Assembly (NCBI RefSeq): GCF_036346105.1
Contig: NZ_CP107811.1
Location: 4,158,501-4,222,500, forward strand
From: Streptomyces sp. NBC_00539
GTDB lineage: Bacteria; Actinomycetota; Actinomycetes; Streptomycetales; Streptomycetaceae
Direction: 5' to 3'
DNA length: 64,000 bases
The notes beneath the pieces were generated by a model. It did no database searches, had not been told where the DNA came from, and was given only the letters and a program-made list of their open reading frames with translations. Positions 57,301 through 64,000 of this stretch are shown here, piece after piece. A program made the position numbers and the translations under genes. How positions within the stretch are numbered: the stretch's first letter is position 1; each line of letters opens with the position of its first letter.

Positions 57301-58363
57301 GGAGGTGCAGGACGGTGACACCCATCTCGCGCAGCCCGACGGCGTCGTCGGGGCGCGGGAGTTCGACGGCGTCCTCCCCGTGCCCGTCGGCGATGACGAG
57401 CAGCCGGGAGGTCATCGACAGGGCGTCCTTGCCGGACAGCCCGCGGCGCACCTCGGCGGCGTAGGAGGCACGGCGGCGCAGTTCGGGGCCCAGCAGACGC
57501 GCGAGCTGCGGCGCGGACGGCGCGATCCGGCGGGCGGCGACGGGGCCGTCGAGCTGCTCGGGGTCCAGCAGGTGCGGCAGCCACTTGGCCCAGTCCCAGT
57601 CCGCGAGCCGGTCACCGGGCACGGCCAGCGCGATGGCCACGTCGTCGGGGGCGTGGGTGGCGGCGGCCTGCATCATCAGGGCGCGGGCCACACGGAGCCC
57701 GTCCTCGCGCGGGCCGATCACGGTGACGTTGCCGACGCGGTCCAGCGGGACGGTCAGCGGCAGTTCGGTGCCGGTGCGGAAGCGGGCGGTCAGCGCCGAG
57801 GCCTCGTTGAGCATGAAGCGGTCCGGCGGGGTGAGGACGGTGGAACCCTGCTCGGCGATCCGCAGGTCGCGTACCGGCATCTCGCCGGTGCCCACGCGCA
57901 CGCGCAGGAAGTCCTCGTCGACGCGGCGGCGTTCCCACAGCCGGGCCGGGTCCCGCACGATGTCGTACAGGGCGCTCGGGGGCGGGCTGAGCACGCCGGC
58001 GCGCTCCGCCCGCTCGCGCTCCTCGGCGGCGAGTTCCTCCCGGAGGTCCTCCAGGTAGGCGAGGTAGGCCTCCCGCTGGGTACGGCGGGTGCGCTGGGCC
58101 TTGCCGCGCTGCGAGAAGACGAGGCCGACCGAGCCGATGACGGTGACGACGAGGATCAGCGCGCCGAGCGCGGCGAACTGGCTGTTGCGGACGACCGTCA
58201 TCATCACGACCGACGACATCACGCCGGCCACGGGCAGCAGCGACATCGCGATGTTGCCGGCCTTGCCCTCGGGGAGGTTGGGCGGCGCCTCGATGGTGCG
58301 GGCCTCGGAGGCGGCCGGGGGCCTGATCGTCCTGGCCGGGCGGTGGATCAGTCGGGTGCTCAT
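54389..58363 (-). CDS. eccC: Type VII secretion ATPase EccC (FtsK/SpoIIIE family)
   Basis: 1324 residues, full length with three ATPase modules in one chain. Two N-terminal membrane helices (AMSLLPVAGVMSSVVMMTVV and FAALGALILVVTVIGSVGLV) are followed by a cytoplasmic DUF-like domain. Walker A sites are GATGSGKSELL (about 490), GGPQSGKTTLL (about 838) and GDSECGKTNLL (about 1123). HLFVVIDEFGELLTAKPDFI is the first Walker B region. It is the energy-giving core of the ESX machine and recognises WXG substrates through the last module. The start ATG at 58363 was chosen over an upstream frame. It follows the EspI-like gene by 22 bp. Confidence 0.93.
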   Translation of the reverse strand: MSTRLIHRPARTIRPPAASEARTIEAPPNLPEGKAGNIAMSLLPVAGVMSSVVMMTVVRNSQFAALGALILVVTVIGSVGLVFSQRGKAQRTRRTQREAYLAYLEDLREELAAEERERAERAGVLSPPPSALYDIVRDPARLWERRRVDEDFLRVRVGTGEMPVRDLRIAEQGSTVLTPPDRFMLNEASALTARFRTGTELPLTVPLDRVGNVTVIGPREDGLRVARALMMQAAATHAPDDVAIALAVPGDRLADWDWAKWLPHLLDPEQLDGPVAARRIAPSAPQLARLLGPELRRRASYAAEVRRGLSGKDALSMTSRLLVIADGHGEDAVELPRPDDAVGLREMGVTVLHLLDQRIQEPGQVGVRITVEGDRVLIEDLRDGEPVSAHGTVDEVGAPFAEGLARMLAPLRLSAESLIDAPLSGPVDFANLLGIADVAQLDVNGLWAPRGERAFLRVPIGISDSHEPVLLDLKESSELGMGPHGLCVGATGSGKSELLRTLVLALVATHPPEDLALVLVDYKGGATFAPFAGLPHVAGVITNLENQAGLVERVHASLAGEVKRRQQVLKDAGNIADIGDYNALRAERRPDLEPLPHLFVVIDEFGELLTAKPDFIDLFLSIGRIGRSIGVHLLLSSQRIEGGKLKGLDTYLSYRLGLRTFSADESRTVLDTTDAFHLPPLPGFGYLKVDTSHYERFKASYVSGAYRGPVERADEQDTGPLALPYEAFNSPARPEGAQGQEPTARRRETGPTELGIIVGQLEQAAAPVRRIWLPPLPGAIALDTVAGPLDVGPRGMQLARRRGRLAVPLGVLDDPTKQWQGEWYLDLTVAGGHAAVIGGPQSGKTTLLRTLVLSLALTHTPQEVGVYGLDLVGGGLQALAGLPHVGGIASRADRERAARTVEEVRTMLAAREELFREHGIDSVEQLRTLHAAGRLPQLASAEIVLVIDGFGALRDDFESLDDAVVDILKRGSGYGIHVVAGMLRWNDVRIATQSNFGTRVELRLNDPSESSVDRKLAETLSPDEPGRVLTDQKLFAQVALPRTDGLADPSELGAVLERTARTVRATWSGETAQPVRVLPHVLEPHLLPGPAAEPKRVPIGLDQQALAPVLVDLFVHDQHLLVLGDSECGKTNLLATIAGGLIERYGEEELVFAVMDPRRGLRGVVPEEFNGGYAYNAKLCAGLSAGIATELERRMPDDTAPLEDLEPGSWGGGPRIVVLVDDYDVLTTAGQSPLAPFLPYVPSAADIGLHFVLTRRVAGASRGMYEPLVQGLRESGASALVMAGDRSEGQLLPGVYASQQPAGRGVLVRRGQSSRLIQTVYGRG

Positions 58364-58385
58364 CTTCGTGGTCCGTCGTCGTCCG

Positions 58386-59609
58386 TCAGTGGCGCTTCTG
58401 GGAGAGCTGGAAGGCGTCCGCGGCGATCCGGGTGGCCGCCGACCTCGTCGCCCGGGCCAGCAGGTCGCTGCGGATGACGCCCCCGTCCGCCAAGTGGCGG
58501 TCGTGCGGCAGGACGTGGACGCGCGCACCGGTGGTCCCCAGCATGCGCACCGCCTCTTCCACGTCGATGCCCGCGTGCGGGGCCTGCTCCGTCAGGACGA
58601 CGACCGTTCCGGCGATCACGTGCGGGGGCAGGCCCTGCATCCACTGGAGCACCGCGTACGTGCTGGCGACGCCGTCGAGGGTGGCGGGAGTGGTCAGGAC
58701 GCGGGCCTGGGAGGCGGAGAGCGCGACCCGGGCGACCTCGGCGGGCAGCGTCTCGCAGTCGACGACCGTCACACCGAAGTAGCGGCGCAGCGCGACCATG
58801 GCCCGCTCGTAGGAGCGGGTGTCGAGCATGGCGCCGATCTGGCCCTGGCTGCCGGGCAGCAGCCAGGCGTTGTCGCGCAGCTGGACGAGGTAGCCGGTGA
58901 CGTCGAGCAGCGACATCTGCGGCTCGATGATCCCGGCGAGGTCACCGGTGGTCCAGCGCAGCGACTCGGCTCCGAGCCGGATGGGCAGCGAACCGAGGGC
59001 CGGGTCGGCCTCGACGAAGAGCACCGGGTCCTGGCGGTAGTGCGCGTACGTCGTGCCCAGCAGGGCGGCGACCGTGGACTTGCCGGCGCCGCCGCGGATG
59101 GAGGTGACGGCGATCTGGCGGCCGGTGGTCACGGGCTGCTGGAGCAGCTCGGCGGTGCGGGAGGCGTCGGCGACCTCGCGGGCGACGGATGAGGAAACGG
59201 TTCGCCAGAGCGCGCCGACGGCGCGGGACACGAAGGGCTCGCCGTTACGGGGCCCCCGGCCCGCACGGACGAGGCCGGGGTCGACGGCGGGACGGGAGTC
59301 GAGCGTGCGACCGGGCCGGCCCGCGGCCTCGGCGGCGCCCTGCGCGGGGTGCGGGTATCCGTACGCCGGGGCCTGGGTGGCCGGGGCGTGTGGGGCGGGG
59401 GCGTGCGGGACGGGGGGCTGCCCGGCCGCGGCCTGGTACGGGTACCCGGGCGCGGGAGCCCCGGCGCCCTGGGCCGGGACCGCATCGTGGGCCGGGGTCG
59501 CGCCCTGCGGGTCCGGCCGGACCGGTTCCTGCCCCTGCGGGTGCGGCTGCTGGGCCCCGCCCCTCAGGTCGCGCAGGACGTCGCCCTGCCAGTTCTCTCC
59601 GCTCGGCAT
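58386..59609 (-). CDS. EspI-like MinD/ParA-type ATPase of the ESX locus
   Basis: 407 residues. A Pro/Ala/Gln-rich N-terminus (about 1-120, with APGYPYQAAAGQPPVPHAPA) precedes a SIMIBI ATPase with GRQIAVTSIRGGAGKSTVAA (deviant Walker A, about 170-185), LFVEADPALGSLPIRLGAES, VVDCETLPAEVARVALS (Walker B-like) and VVVLTEQAPHAGIDVEEAVR. Mycobacterial EspI has the same Pro-rich plus ATPase layout and lowers ESX-1 secretion when ATP is scarce. By analogy this may regulate EccC, which is encoded 22 bp downstream. Confidence 0.8.
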   Translation of the reverse strand: MPSGENWQGDVLRDLRGGAQQPHPQGQEPVRPDPQGATPAHDAVPAQGAGAPAPGYPYQAAAGQPPVPHAPAPHAPATQAPAYGYPHPAQGAAEAAGRPGRTLDSRPAVDPGLVRAGRGPRNGEPFVSRAVGALWRTVSSSVAREVADASRTAELLQQPVTTGRQIAVTSIRGGAGKSTVAALLGTTYAHYRQDPVLFVEADPALGSLPIRLGAESLRWTTGDLAGIIEPQMSLLDVTGYLVQLRDNAWLLPGSQGQIGAMLDTRSYERAMVALRRYFGVTVVDCETLPAEVARVALSASQARVLTTPATLDGVASTYAVLQWMQGLPPHVIAGTVVVLTEQAPHAGIDVEEAVRMLGTTGARVHVLPHDRHLADGGVIRSDLLARATRSAATRIAADAFQLSQKRH

Positions 59610-59670
59610 CCCTGCCCCTACCCCTCTCGTACCGACCTGCCGCCCCGCCCGGAGCCGCCTGCGAGTTGAC

Positions 59671-61026
59671 TCAGAACTTGTCGAGCAGTTGCCCGTAGAC
59701 GCCGAACACCCCGACGCTCAGCGGGAACAGCCCCACGACCCCCACCGACTCCACGAAGTCGGCGGTGCGCCGCAGCCGGACCTGCACGTGTTCCGGGGGC
59801 TGCACGGCGAGCCCGAGCAGCGGCAGCAGCGCGGCCACGCACAGCACGACGATCGCCCCCGTACCGCCGCCGTGCCCGATCCACAGCACCACCAGGCGTA
59901 CGAGGAGGACGGCCGCCGCGGCCAGCAGCGCCACGACCTCGGCGACCAGCGGGAACGCCCGTGCCCGGGACAGCAGCACCACCGCGACGAGCGACGGCAG
60001 CACCACGGTCCACACGCTCGGCTCCCCGGCCAGCGTGAGCAGCCAGCCCGCCGCGGCGGCCGAGACGGCGGTCGCGACCGTCGCGAGGGCGAGGCCGCGG
60101 TGCGTGGCGGCGAGCGCGTTGCCCACCTGGTGGCGGCTGACGGAGGCGCCACCCGAACGCGTGTCGTCCAGCGCGGTCAGGCCCGAAGCCATCAGCGCGA
60201 ACCGCGGCAGCAGCCCGAGCAGCAGTACGGAGAACAGGGCCATGACCGTGCCCAGCCGCGCCGGTTCGCTCTGGACGGCGGCGACGGCCTCCCACACGAG
60301 GGTGATGACGGCGACGGCCCCCGCGCCGATGAGCCCGCCGCGGCCGAGCGGGGAGAAGCAGCCGAGCATGAGGAGCGTCACGAGCAGCGCCCCCGCGACG
60401 GCGGCGAGCCGTAGCTGCCAGGACCAGTGGTGGGCGTCGGCGGCGGTCCACGCCGTGAGCACGCCGAGCCCCCCGGAGGCGAACAGCAGCGCGGTGGCGA
60501 GGCCCCGGTTGCCCTGCCCGATCCGGGCGCCGAGCGCGCCGGCGGCGAGCAGGACGAGCGTGACGGCCAGCAGGGCGGCGGCCAGGGAGTCGAGGGCGAC
60601 TTCGCGCCGGGCGAGCAGCGCGGCGGTCATCGTGAACACGACCGTCGCCACCCCGGCACTGCCCCGGCGGGCGGCGGGACGCCAGCGCCACGCCCGCAGG
60701 TCGAGGTCGTCGGCCACCAGGTCGGTCACGTCGTGCACGACGGGGGCGGGCGGCGCCGAGTGGATCCTGACGAGCCGTAGGACCGCGCCGTCGGCTATGC
60801 CGGCGGAAGCGAGGGTGCTGTCCTGCGGGAGCGCGGAGCCGTCCGAGGTCAGTAGTTGGCGCGTCATCGGCCGCGAGGCTGCCCGGTCGTCGAGCAACTG
60901 GAGTATGTCCGGGAGCAGCTGCCCGATCGGCGTATCGGAGGGCAGGACCATGTCGGCCCGGCGCCGCTCGCCGACCAGGGTCACCCGGGACAGCTGTGCT
61001 CGGGAAGTCGTTGCTGTGCTCACCAC
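59671..61026 (-). CDS. eccD: Type VII secretion membrane protein EccD
   Basis: 451 residues. A ubiquitin-like N-terminal domain (about 10-90, SRVTLVGERRRADMVLPSDT to VLRLVRIHS) is followed by about 11 membrane helices from residue 120 (AGVATVVFTMTAALLARREV) to the end (VGVVGLFPLSVGVFGVYGQL). This is the EccD layout; EccD dimers frame the ESX pore around EccC. GTG at 61026 or 61023. The downstream EspI-like gene begins 61 bp later. Between them this gene and eccC define the locus as type VII. Confidence 0.9.
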   Translation of the reverse strand: MVSTATTSRAQLSRVTLVGERRRADMVLPSDTPIGQLLPDILQLLDDRAASRPMTRQLLTSDGSALPQDSTLASAGIADGAVLRLVRIHSAPPAPVVHDVTDLVADDLDLRAWRWRPAARRGSAGVATVVFTMTAALLARREVALDSLAAALLAVTLVLLAAGALGARIGQGNRGLATALLFASGGLGVLTAWTAADAHHWSWQLRLAAVAGALLVTLLMLGCFSPLGRGGLIGAGAVAVITLVWEAVAAVQSEPARLGTVMALFSVLLLGLLPRFALMASGLTALDDTRSGGASVSRHQVGNALAATHRGLALATVATAVSAAAAGWLLTLAGEPSVWTVVLPSLVAVVLLSRARAFPLVAEVVALLAAAAVLLVRLVVLWIGHGGGTGAIVVLCVAALLPLLGLAVQPPEHVQVRLRRTADFVESVGVVGLFPLSVGVFGVYGQLLDKF

Positions 61027-61074
61027 TTGCAGGAACCTACCATCGCGGTGTCGCGTGCCTTCGGGACGGAATTT

Positions 61075-61491
61075 CTACGAGCCGCTCGGACGGGGCGACT
61101 TCGCCGCGGGCGGGGACGGCGGTTTCGACGGCTTCGGCGACTTCGAGGACGGGTGTTCCGTCGCGCCCGGCCCGACGGTCTTCGACGCGCCCGGCGAGCC
61201 CGACGGCCCGGGCAGCGGGCCGGGCGGCTGGCCGTACTGCCGCATCTGGCTCTGCTGCTGTTGTTGCTTTTGCTGCTCGGCCTTCTGTTTCGCCAGCGTG
61301 GCCTGGATGAAGGACCATCCGACGCACCCCGCGCACAGGACGGCCGCGATGGCGATGCCCGCGAACATCTTCCCGAGCCGTTCGTCCGCGGTGCGCCGCG
61401 CCCGCTGCGCGCCGAACAGCAGGGCGTCACGCATCCTGCGGCGGCGTACCGCCACCGATTCGAGCAACTGGCTGTCGTAGTCCCGTGCCAT
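61075..61491 (-). CDS. Small single-pass membrane protein heading the ESX operon
   Basis: 138 residues. A basic cytoplasmic N-terminus (RDYDSQLLESVAVRRRRMRD), a helix GKMFAGIAIAAVLCAGCVGW (about 41-60), and an outer part with a Gln/Lys run (KQKAEQQKQQQQQSQMRQ) then a Ser/Pro/Lys-rich tail. The one-helix, outside-domain layout recalls a cut-down EccB N-terminus (cytoplasmic tail plus one TM), but the EccB periplasmic core is absent. Function unknown. The ATG at 61491 begins MARDYDSQLLE. It precedes eccD by 48 bp. Confidence 0.65.
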   Translation of the reverse strand: MARDYDSQLLESVAVRRRRMRDALLFGAQRARRTADERLGKMFAGIAIAAVLCAGCVGWSFIQATLAKQKAEQQKQQQQQSQMRQYGQPPGPLPGPSGSPGASKTVGPGATEHPSSKSPKPSKPPSPPAAKSPRPSGS

Positions 61492-61659
61492 GCGCCGTCC
61501 GCCGCCTCCCCCGTGTTTTGCCTGTGCAACATAAAGCATTTATCAGCTTGGAACACGCGCGGCCCTCTTAAGATCCTCCTCCAGCAGTAGGGTGGTTTCT
61601 TTGCTAACGCATTACTCTTGTTCACGACGGCCGCGTCCCGCGGCCTACGGAGGAGTGAG

Positions 61660-62508
61660 ATGAGGAGCAGTAACCCGGTCTTCTCGCGACGGGGGTTCAG
61701 CCGCGACACCGGCGGCTACGCGGGCTTTGACGCGCAGCAGGCCGGGACCGCGACCAACCCGTACGCGACGAACCCCTATGCCGCGGACGCCGTCACCGGC
61801 ATGCCGCAGGCGCCGGCGCGCGCCCACGTGATGACCATGGACGACGTCGTGAGCCGTACGGCCATGACGCTCGGCACCGTGGTGCTCACCGCGGTCATCT
61901 CCTGGATCGCGCTGCCCGTCGACCCGGCGAACATCAACAAGTCGTACGGCATCGCCATCGGCGCCGCGCTCGTCGCGATGGTCCTGGCGCTCGTCCAGTC
62001 GTTCAAGCGCACCCCGGTCCCCGCGCTGATCCTGGCGTACGCGGCCTTCGAGGGCGTCTTCCTCGGCGTCATCAGCTCGGCCACCAGCACCTACATCGGT
62101 GCGGGCGTGGTCATACAGGCCGTGCTGGGCACGATGTGCGTCTTCGCGGCCGTGCTCTTCGCGTACAAGATGCGCTGGATCCGCGTCACGCGCCGCTTCA
62201 CCGGCTTCGTGATGGCCGCCGCCATGGGCTTCATGCTGCTCATGGTCGTGAACCTGCTGTTCTCCCTGTTCGGGGGCGGCGACGGCCTCGGCTTCCGCAG
62301 TGGCGGCCTCGGCATCCTGTTCGGCGTCGTCGGTGTGATCCTCGGCGCGTGCTTCCTCGCCATGGACTTCAAGCAGGTCGAGGACGGCATCGCCTACGGC
62401 GCCCCGCGCGAGGAGTCCTGGCTGGCGGCCTTCGGCCTCACCCTGACCCTGGTGTGGATCTACCTGGAGCTGCTGCGCCTGTTCCAGATCCTCTCCGGCG
62501 ACGACTAG
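61660..62508 (+). CDS. Bax inhibitor-1/YccA family membrane protein
   Basis: 282 residues, seven predicted helices after a 55-residue Gly/Asn/Tyr-rich N-terminus (TNPYATNPYAADAVTGM). VMTMDDVVSRTAMTLGTVVL starts the BI-1 domain. FEGVFLGVISSATSTYIGAG is the family's central motif. The final helices are FGVVGVILGACFLAMDFKQV and ESWLAAFGLTLTLVWIYLEL, with conserved acidic residues of the pH-gated leak channel. The ATG at 61660 has GGAGGAG 8 bases upstream. It diverges from the ESX operon across 168 bp that includes an AT-rich patch at about 61520-61560. Confidence 0.9.
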   Translation: MRSSNPVFSRRGFSRDTGGYAGFDAQQAGTATNPYATNPYAADAVTGMPQAPARAHVMTMDDVVSRTAMTLGTVVLTAVISWIALPVDPANINKSYGIAIGAALVAMVLALVQSFKRTPVPALILAYAAFEGVFLGVISSATSTYIGAGVVIQAVLGTMCVFAAVLFAYKMRWIRVTRRFTGFVMAAAMGFMLLMVVNLLFSLFGGGDGLGFRSGGLGILFGVVGVILGACFLAMDFKQVEDGIAYGAPREESWLAAFGLTLTLVWIYLELLRLFQILSGDD

Positions 62509-62554
62509 GGCCGGCCGGTTCCGGCTGCCCCGGCAGCCCGGGAGCCCCGGCAGA

Positions 62555-62592
62555 GGAAGGCCCCGCGAGCGACTGTGCTCGCGGGGCCTTCC
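62555..62592. terminator. Bidirectional terminator between BI-1 and DUF4287 genes
   Basis: Perfect 16-bp stem, GGAAGGCCCCGCGAGC with its complement, around a 6-base loop. Confidence 0.88.
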
Positions 62593-62679
62593 CGCGTCGT
62601 GAAACGGTACGGATCCAGCGCTGCGGAGCGAAGCGCCACGGTCGGGGGTCGGTCGGGGGACTGGTCGGGGGGCAGCGGC

Positions 62680-62910
62680 TCAGCCGAGTCTGCGGGCGGC
62701 CCTGCGCAGGTCGTACTCGTGGATGATCGCCTTCGCCTGGCCGTACGAGAGGTCGTGCGCGCCGCGAAGCCAGCTGACCTTCTCCTCGAACCGGACGAGG
62801 GAGGGGCCGTCGTCCACGGTGCGCAGCCAGTCGGACACTTCACGACCGGTGGTCAGGGGAATTCTGTCGATCATGTTGCGGTGTGTCTGCTCCGAGAACT
62901 CTACGGACAT
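62680..62910 (-). CDS. DUF4287 small protein
   Basis: 76 residues, soluble. KVSWLRGAHDLSYGQAKAII followed by HEYDLRR matches the DUF4287 family core (hDLs.gqAkaIvhEyD). Function unknown; relatives are found alone or fused to DUF5655-type domains. ATG at 62910. It is flanked by the bidirectional hairpin and the divergent gene at 63009. Confidence 0.8.
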   Translation of the reverse strand: MSVEFSEQTHRNMIDRIPLTTGREVSDWLRTVDDGPSLVRFEEKVSWLRGAHDLSYGQAKAIIHEYDLRRAARRLG

Positions 62911-63008
62911 GGGCGCCTCCGGAGGTATCGCCTTGTTCTCTTCACGACACCGTGCCTCAGGGTTCGCCCGTTGGCAATGGCGCCGGGGCGGCGCGTAAGG
63001 TCGGCCGG

Positions 63009-63368
63009 GTGCTCGATACTTCGCCCCTGACCGCCGCCGTCGAACGTTTCGCCGACCGGCTGCGGTCCGCTCCGCAGAGCCGGCTCCAGCGCGGCGCCGC
63101 CGCCGAGGCGCTGGAACTGGCCCGCCAACTGGCCTCGCGGGCCCAGCGGCTGGAGGACGCGGCCCGGGACCCCCGGGGGGCGGCTCCGGCGCGCGTCGTG
63201 CCGGACGAGGGCGTCTTCGTGGTCGGCGACCAGGTGGCGGTCACCGGCCAGGACCTCGCCGAGGCGCTGCGCGGCGTCCGCGAGGGGGAAAGCGGAACGG
63301 CCCCGTCCGAGATTCTGGACGAGGCCGTGCGGCTGGTGGAGCAGGCGGAACTCAGAGCGATGCGATGA
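63009..63368 (+). CDS. Small conserved hypothetical protein
   Basis: 119 residues, helical and soluble. LTAAVERFADRLRSAPQSRL, EALELARQLASRAQRLEDAA and VVGDQVAVTGQDLAEALRGV are the clear segments. I do not recognise the family. The start is GTG at 63009. Its 3' end overlaps the convergent gene by 17 bp. Codon use is typical of the genome, so it is probably real. Confidence 0.65.
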   Translation: MLDTSPLTAAVERFADRLRSAPQSRLQRGAAAEALELARQLASRAQRLEDAARDPRGAAPARVVPDEGVFVVGDQVAVTGQDLAEALRGVREGESGTAPSEILDEAVRLVEQAELRAMR

Positions 63369-64000
63369 CGCGGTCCGCGAGGATGTAGACGTTGCTGTCC
63401 GGGTCCTCGGAGTCCCCGCAGGAGAACGTGAGGGCGTAGGCGCCGGAGATCCCCGAGCCGCCCAGCAGGACCGGCGCGGTGCCCGAGCGCAGGGCCTCCG
63501 CCAGCCGCTCCGCGGTCTCCCGGTGCCCCGGGGTCATGCAGAGCGTGGTGCCGTCGGCGAAGACGTACACGTCCAGCGTGCCCAGCGGCCCGGGCCGGAC
63601 GTCCGCGAGGGCCGTACGGGCCTCCGCGAGCTCCTCCAGGCGGCTGACGGTGCGCTCGTGGTCCACGCCCGGGTGCGGGGCCTGGACGGGTACGAAGTCG
63701 GGGTGCGAGGGGTGACGCCGGCGGGCCGCGGCCAGCTCGGCGGAGTCCTCGGGGTAGTCGTCCAGGAGGTCCTCGCCGAGGACCGGCTCCAGCCCCACCA
63801 GGTCCGCCTGCCGGGGCAGGAAGAGCGGGCTGTCCTCGCCGAGACCGGGCAGGCCGCCCAGCAGCGAGGTCGGGGCCTCTCCGGCGAAGCTCGGCGAGGC
63901 GTCGGCGGCGTCGCGGGCCTCCTGCGCGGCCCAGAAGGCCCGCGCTTCGGCCAGCTCCCGCTCCCGCTCCTCGGCGAGGGCTTCGGCGACGGCGGCTCGT
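63352..64000 (-). CDS. Hypothetical protein, 5' end outside window
   Basis: The frame is open from the stop at 63352 to the window edge, giving at least 215 residues. The visible start is Glu/Arg/Ala-rich (RERELAEARAFWAAQEARDA). A possible internal GTG at 63798 is less likely to be the true start, since coding character continues past it. The C-terminal 90 residues (GTLDVYVFADGTTLCMTPGH, AYALTFSCGDSEDPDSNVYI, then LADRVIASL) form a compact domain I cannot name. Confidence 0.65.
   Translation of the reverse strand, partial: RAAVAEALAEERERELAEARAFWAAQEARDAADASPSFAGEAPTSLLGGLPGLGEDSPLFLPRQADLVGLEPVLGEDLLDDYPEDSAELAAARRRHPSHPDFVPVQAPHPGVDHERTVSRLEELAEARTALADVRPGPLGTLDVYVFADGTTLCMTPGHRETAERLAEALRSGTAPVLLGGSGISGAYALTFSCGDSEDPDSNVYILADRVIASL

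Noticed and set aside
52328..58477. A roughly 2,000-codon open frame on the plus strand
   Set aside because: It lies antisense to DUF6177 and eccC, is rich in Arg/Gly/Ala/Val with no domain, and exists because GC-rich codons leave few stops on the opposite strand. The minus-strand proteins have clear family motifs.

Overview
The window is a stretch of Streptomyces chromosome, or that of a very close actinomycete. It is very GC-rich with strong third-position GC bias and many GTG starts. It carries tRNA-Leu(UAA), the bldA tRNA, and two resuscitation-promoting factors. From memory, the core gene order (ppc, pth, rplY, prs, glmU ... mfd ... rpf, eno, divIC, ppx, ndh, cfa) resembles the S. coelicolor SCO3090-SCO3127 region; I could not check this by alignment. 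No phage, plasmid, IS element or CRISPR array is visible.

Layout. 1-4786: the end of phosphoenolpyruvate carboxylase, then a minus-strand housekeeping block (pth, rplY, prs, glmU) and tRNA-Gln(UUG). 4809-13921: an accessory island. It holds a two-HTH protein with a LAGLIDADG-like C-terminus, an orphan histidine kinase, and a cluster of toxin-like enzymes joined or paired to immunity domains: a YwqJ-type deaminase with SUKH-3, an HNH-like nuclease fused to SUKH, and an Imm35-repeat-deaminase-SUKH-4 chain. A FilP-like coiled-coil protein and a TIG-like membrane protein follow. 14004-20992: a DHA2-type MFS exporter, a MacB-type ABC pair and a DUF2079 membrane protein. 21238-33919: mfd, a small membrane protein overlapping a soluble Ser/Thr kinase, a YfhO-like membrane protein, a SurA-N lipoprotein, mazG, and a globin-reductase head-to-head with a cytochrome P450.

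34034-43523 is the growth and energy core: two tandem rpf genes (the second behind a ydaO-type c-di-AMP riboswitch), eno, a DivIC-like septum gene, DUF501, ppx, NADH dehydrogenase II with Rex-type operators, and a cyclopropane fatty-acid synthase. 43617-46993 is a second MacB-type ABC pair, paralogous to the first and in the opposite orientation. bldA lies at 47391.

47817-61491 is a minus-strand type VII (ESX) secretion locus: a small membrane protein, EccD, an EspI-like ATPase, EccC, a DUF6177-like protein, three small WXG/ESAT-6-like proteins, a 948-residue toxin with a PD-(D/E)XK nuclease end, and an Imm49 immunity protein. EccB, EccE and mycosin are not in the window. The end of the window holds a Bax-inhibitor-1 family protein and three small hypotheticals.

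Two systems deserve most attention. One is the nuclease/deaminase-immunity island at 7.1-11.8 kb, where toxin and antidote domains share single polypeptides. The other is the reduced ESX locus, with its nuclease toxin, Imm49 partner and unusual heptad and DNA repeats. I saw no in-frame TTA codon in any annotated gene, so none of them looks like a direct bldA target; this was read by eye.
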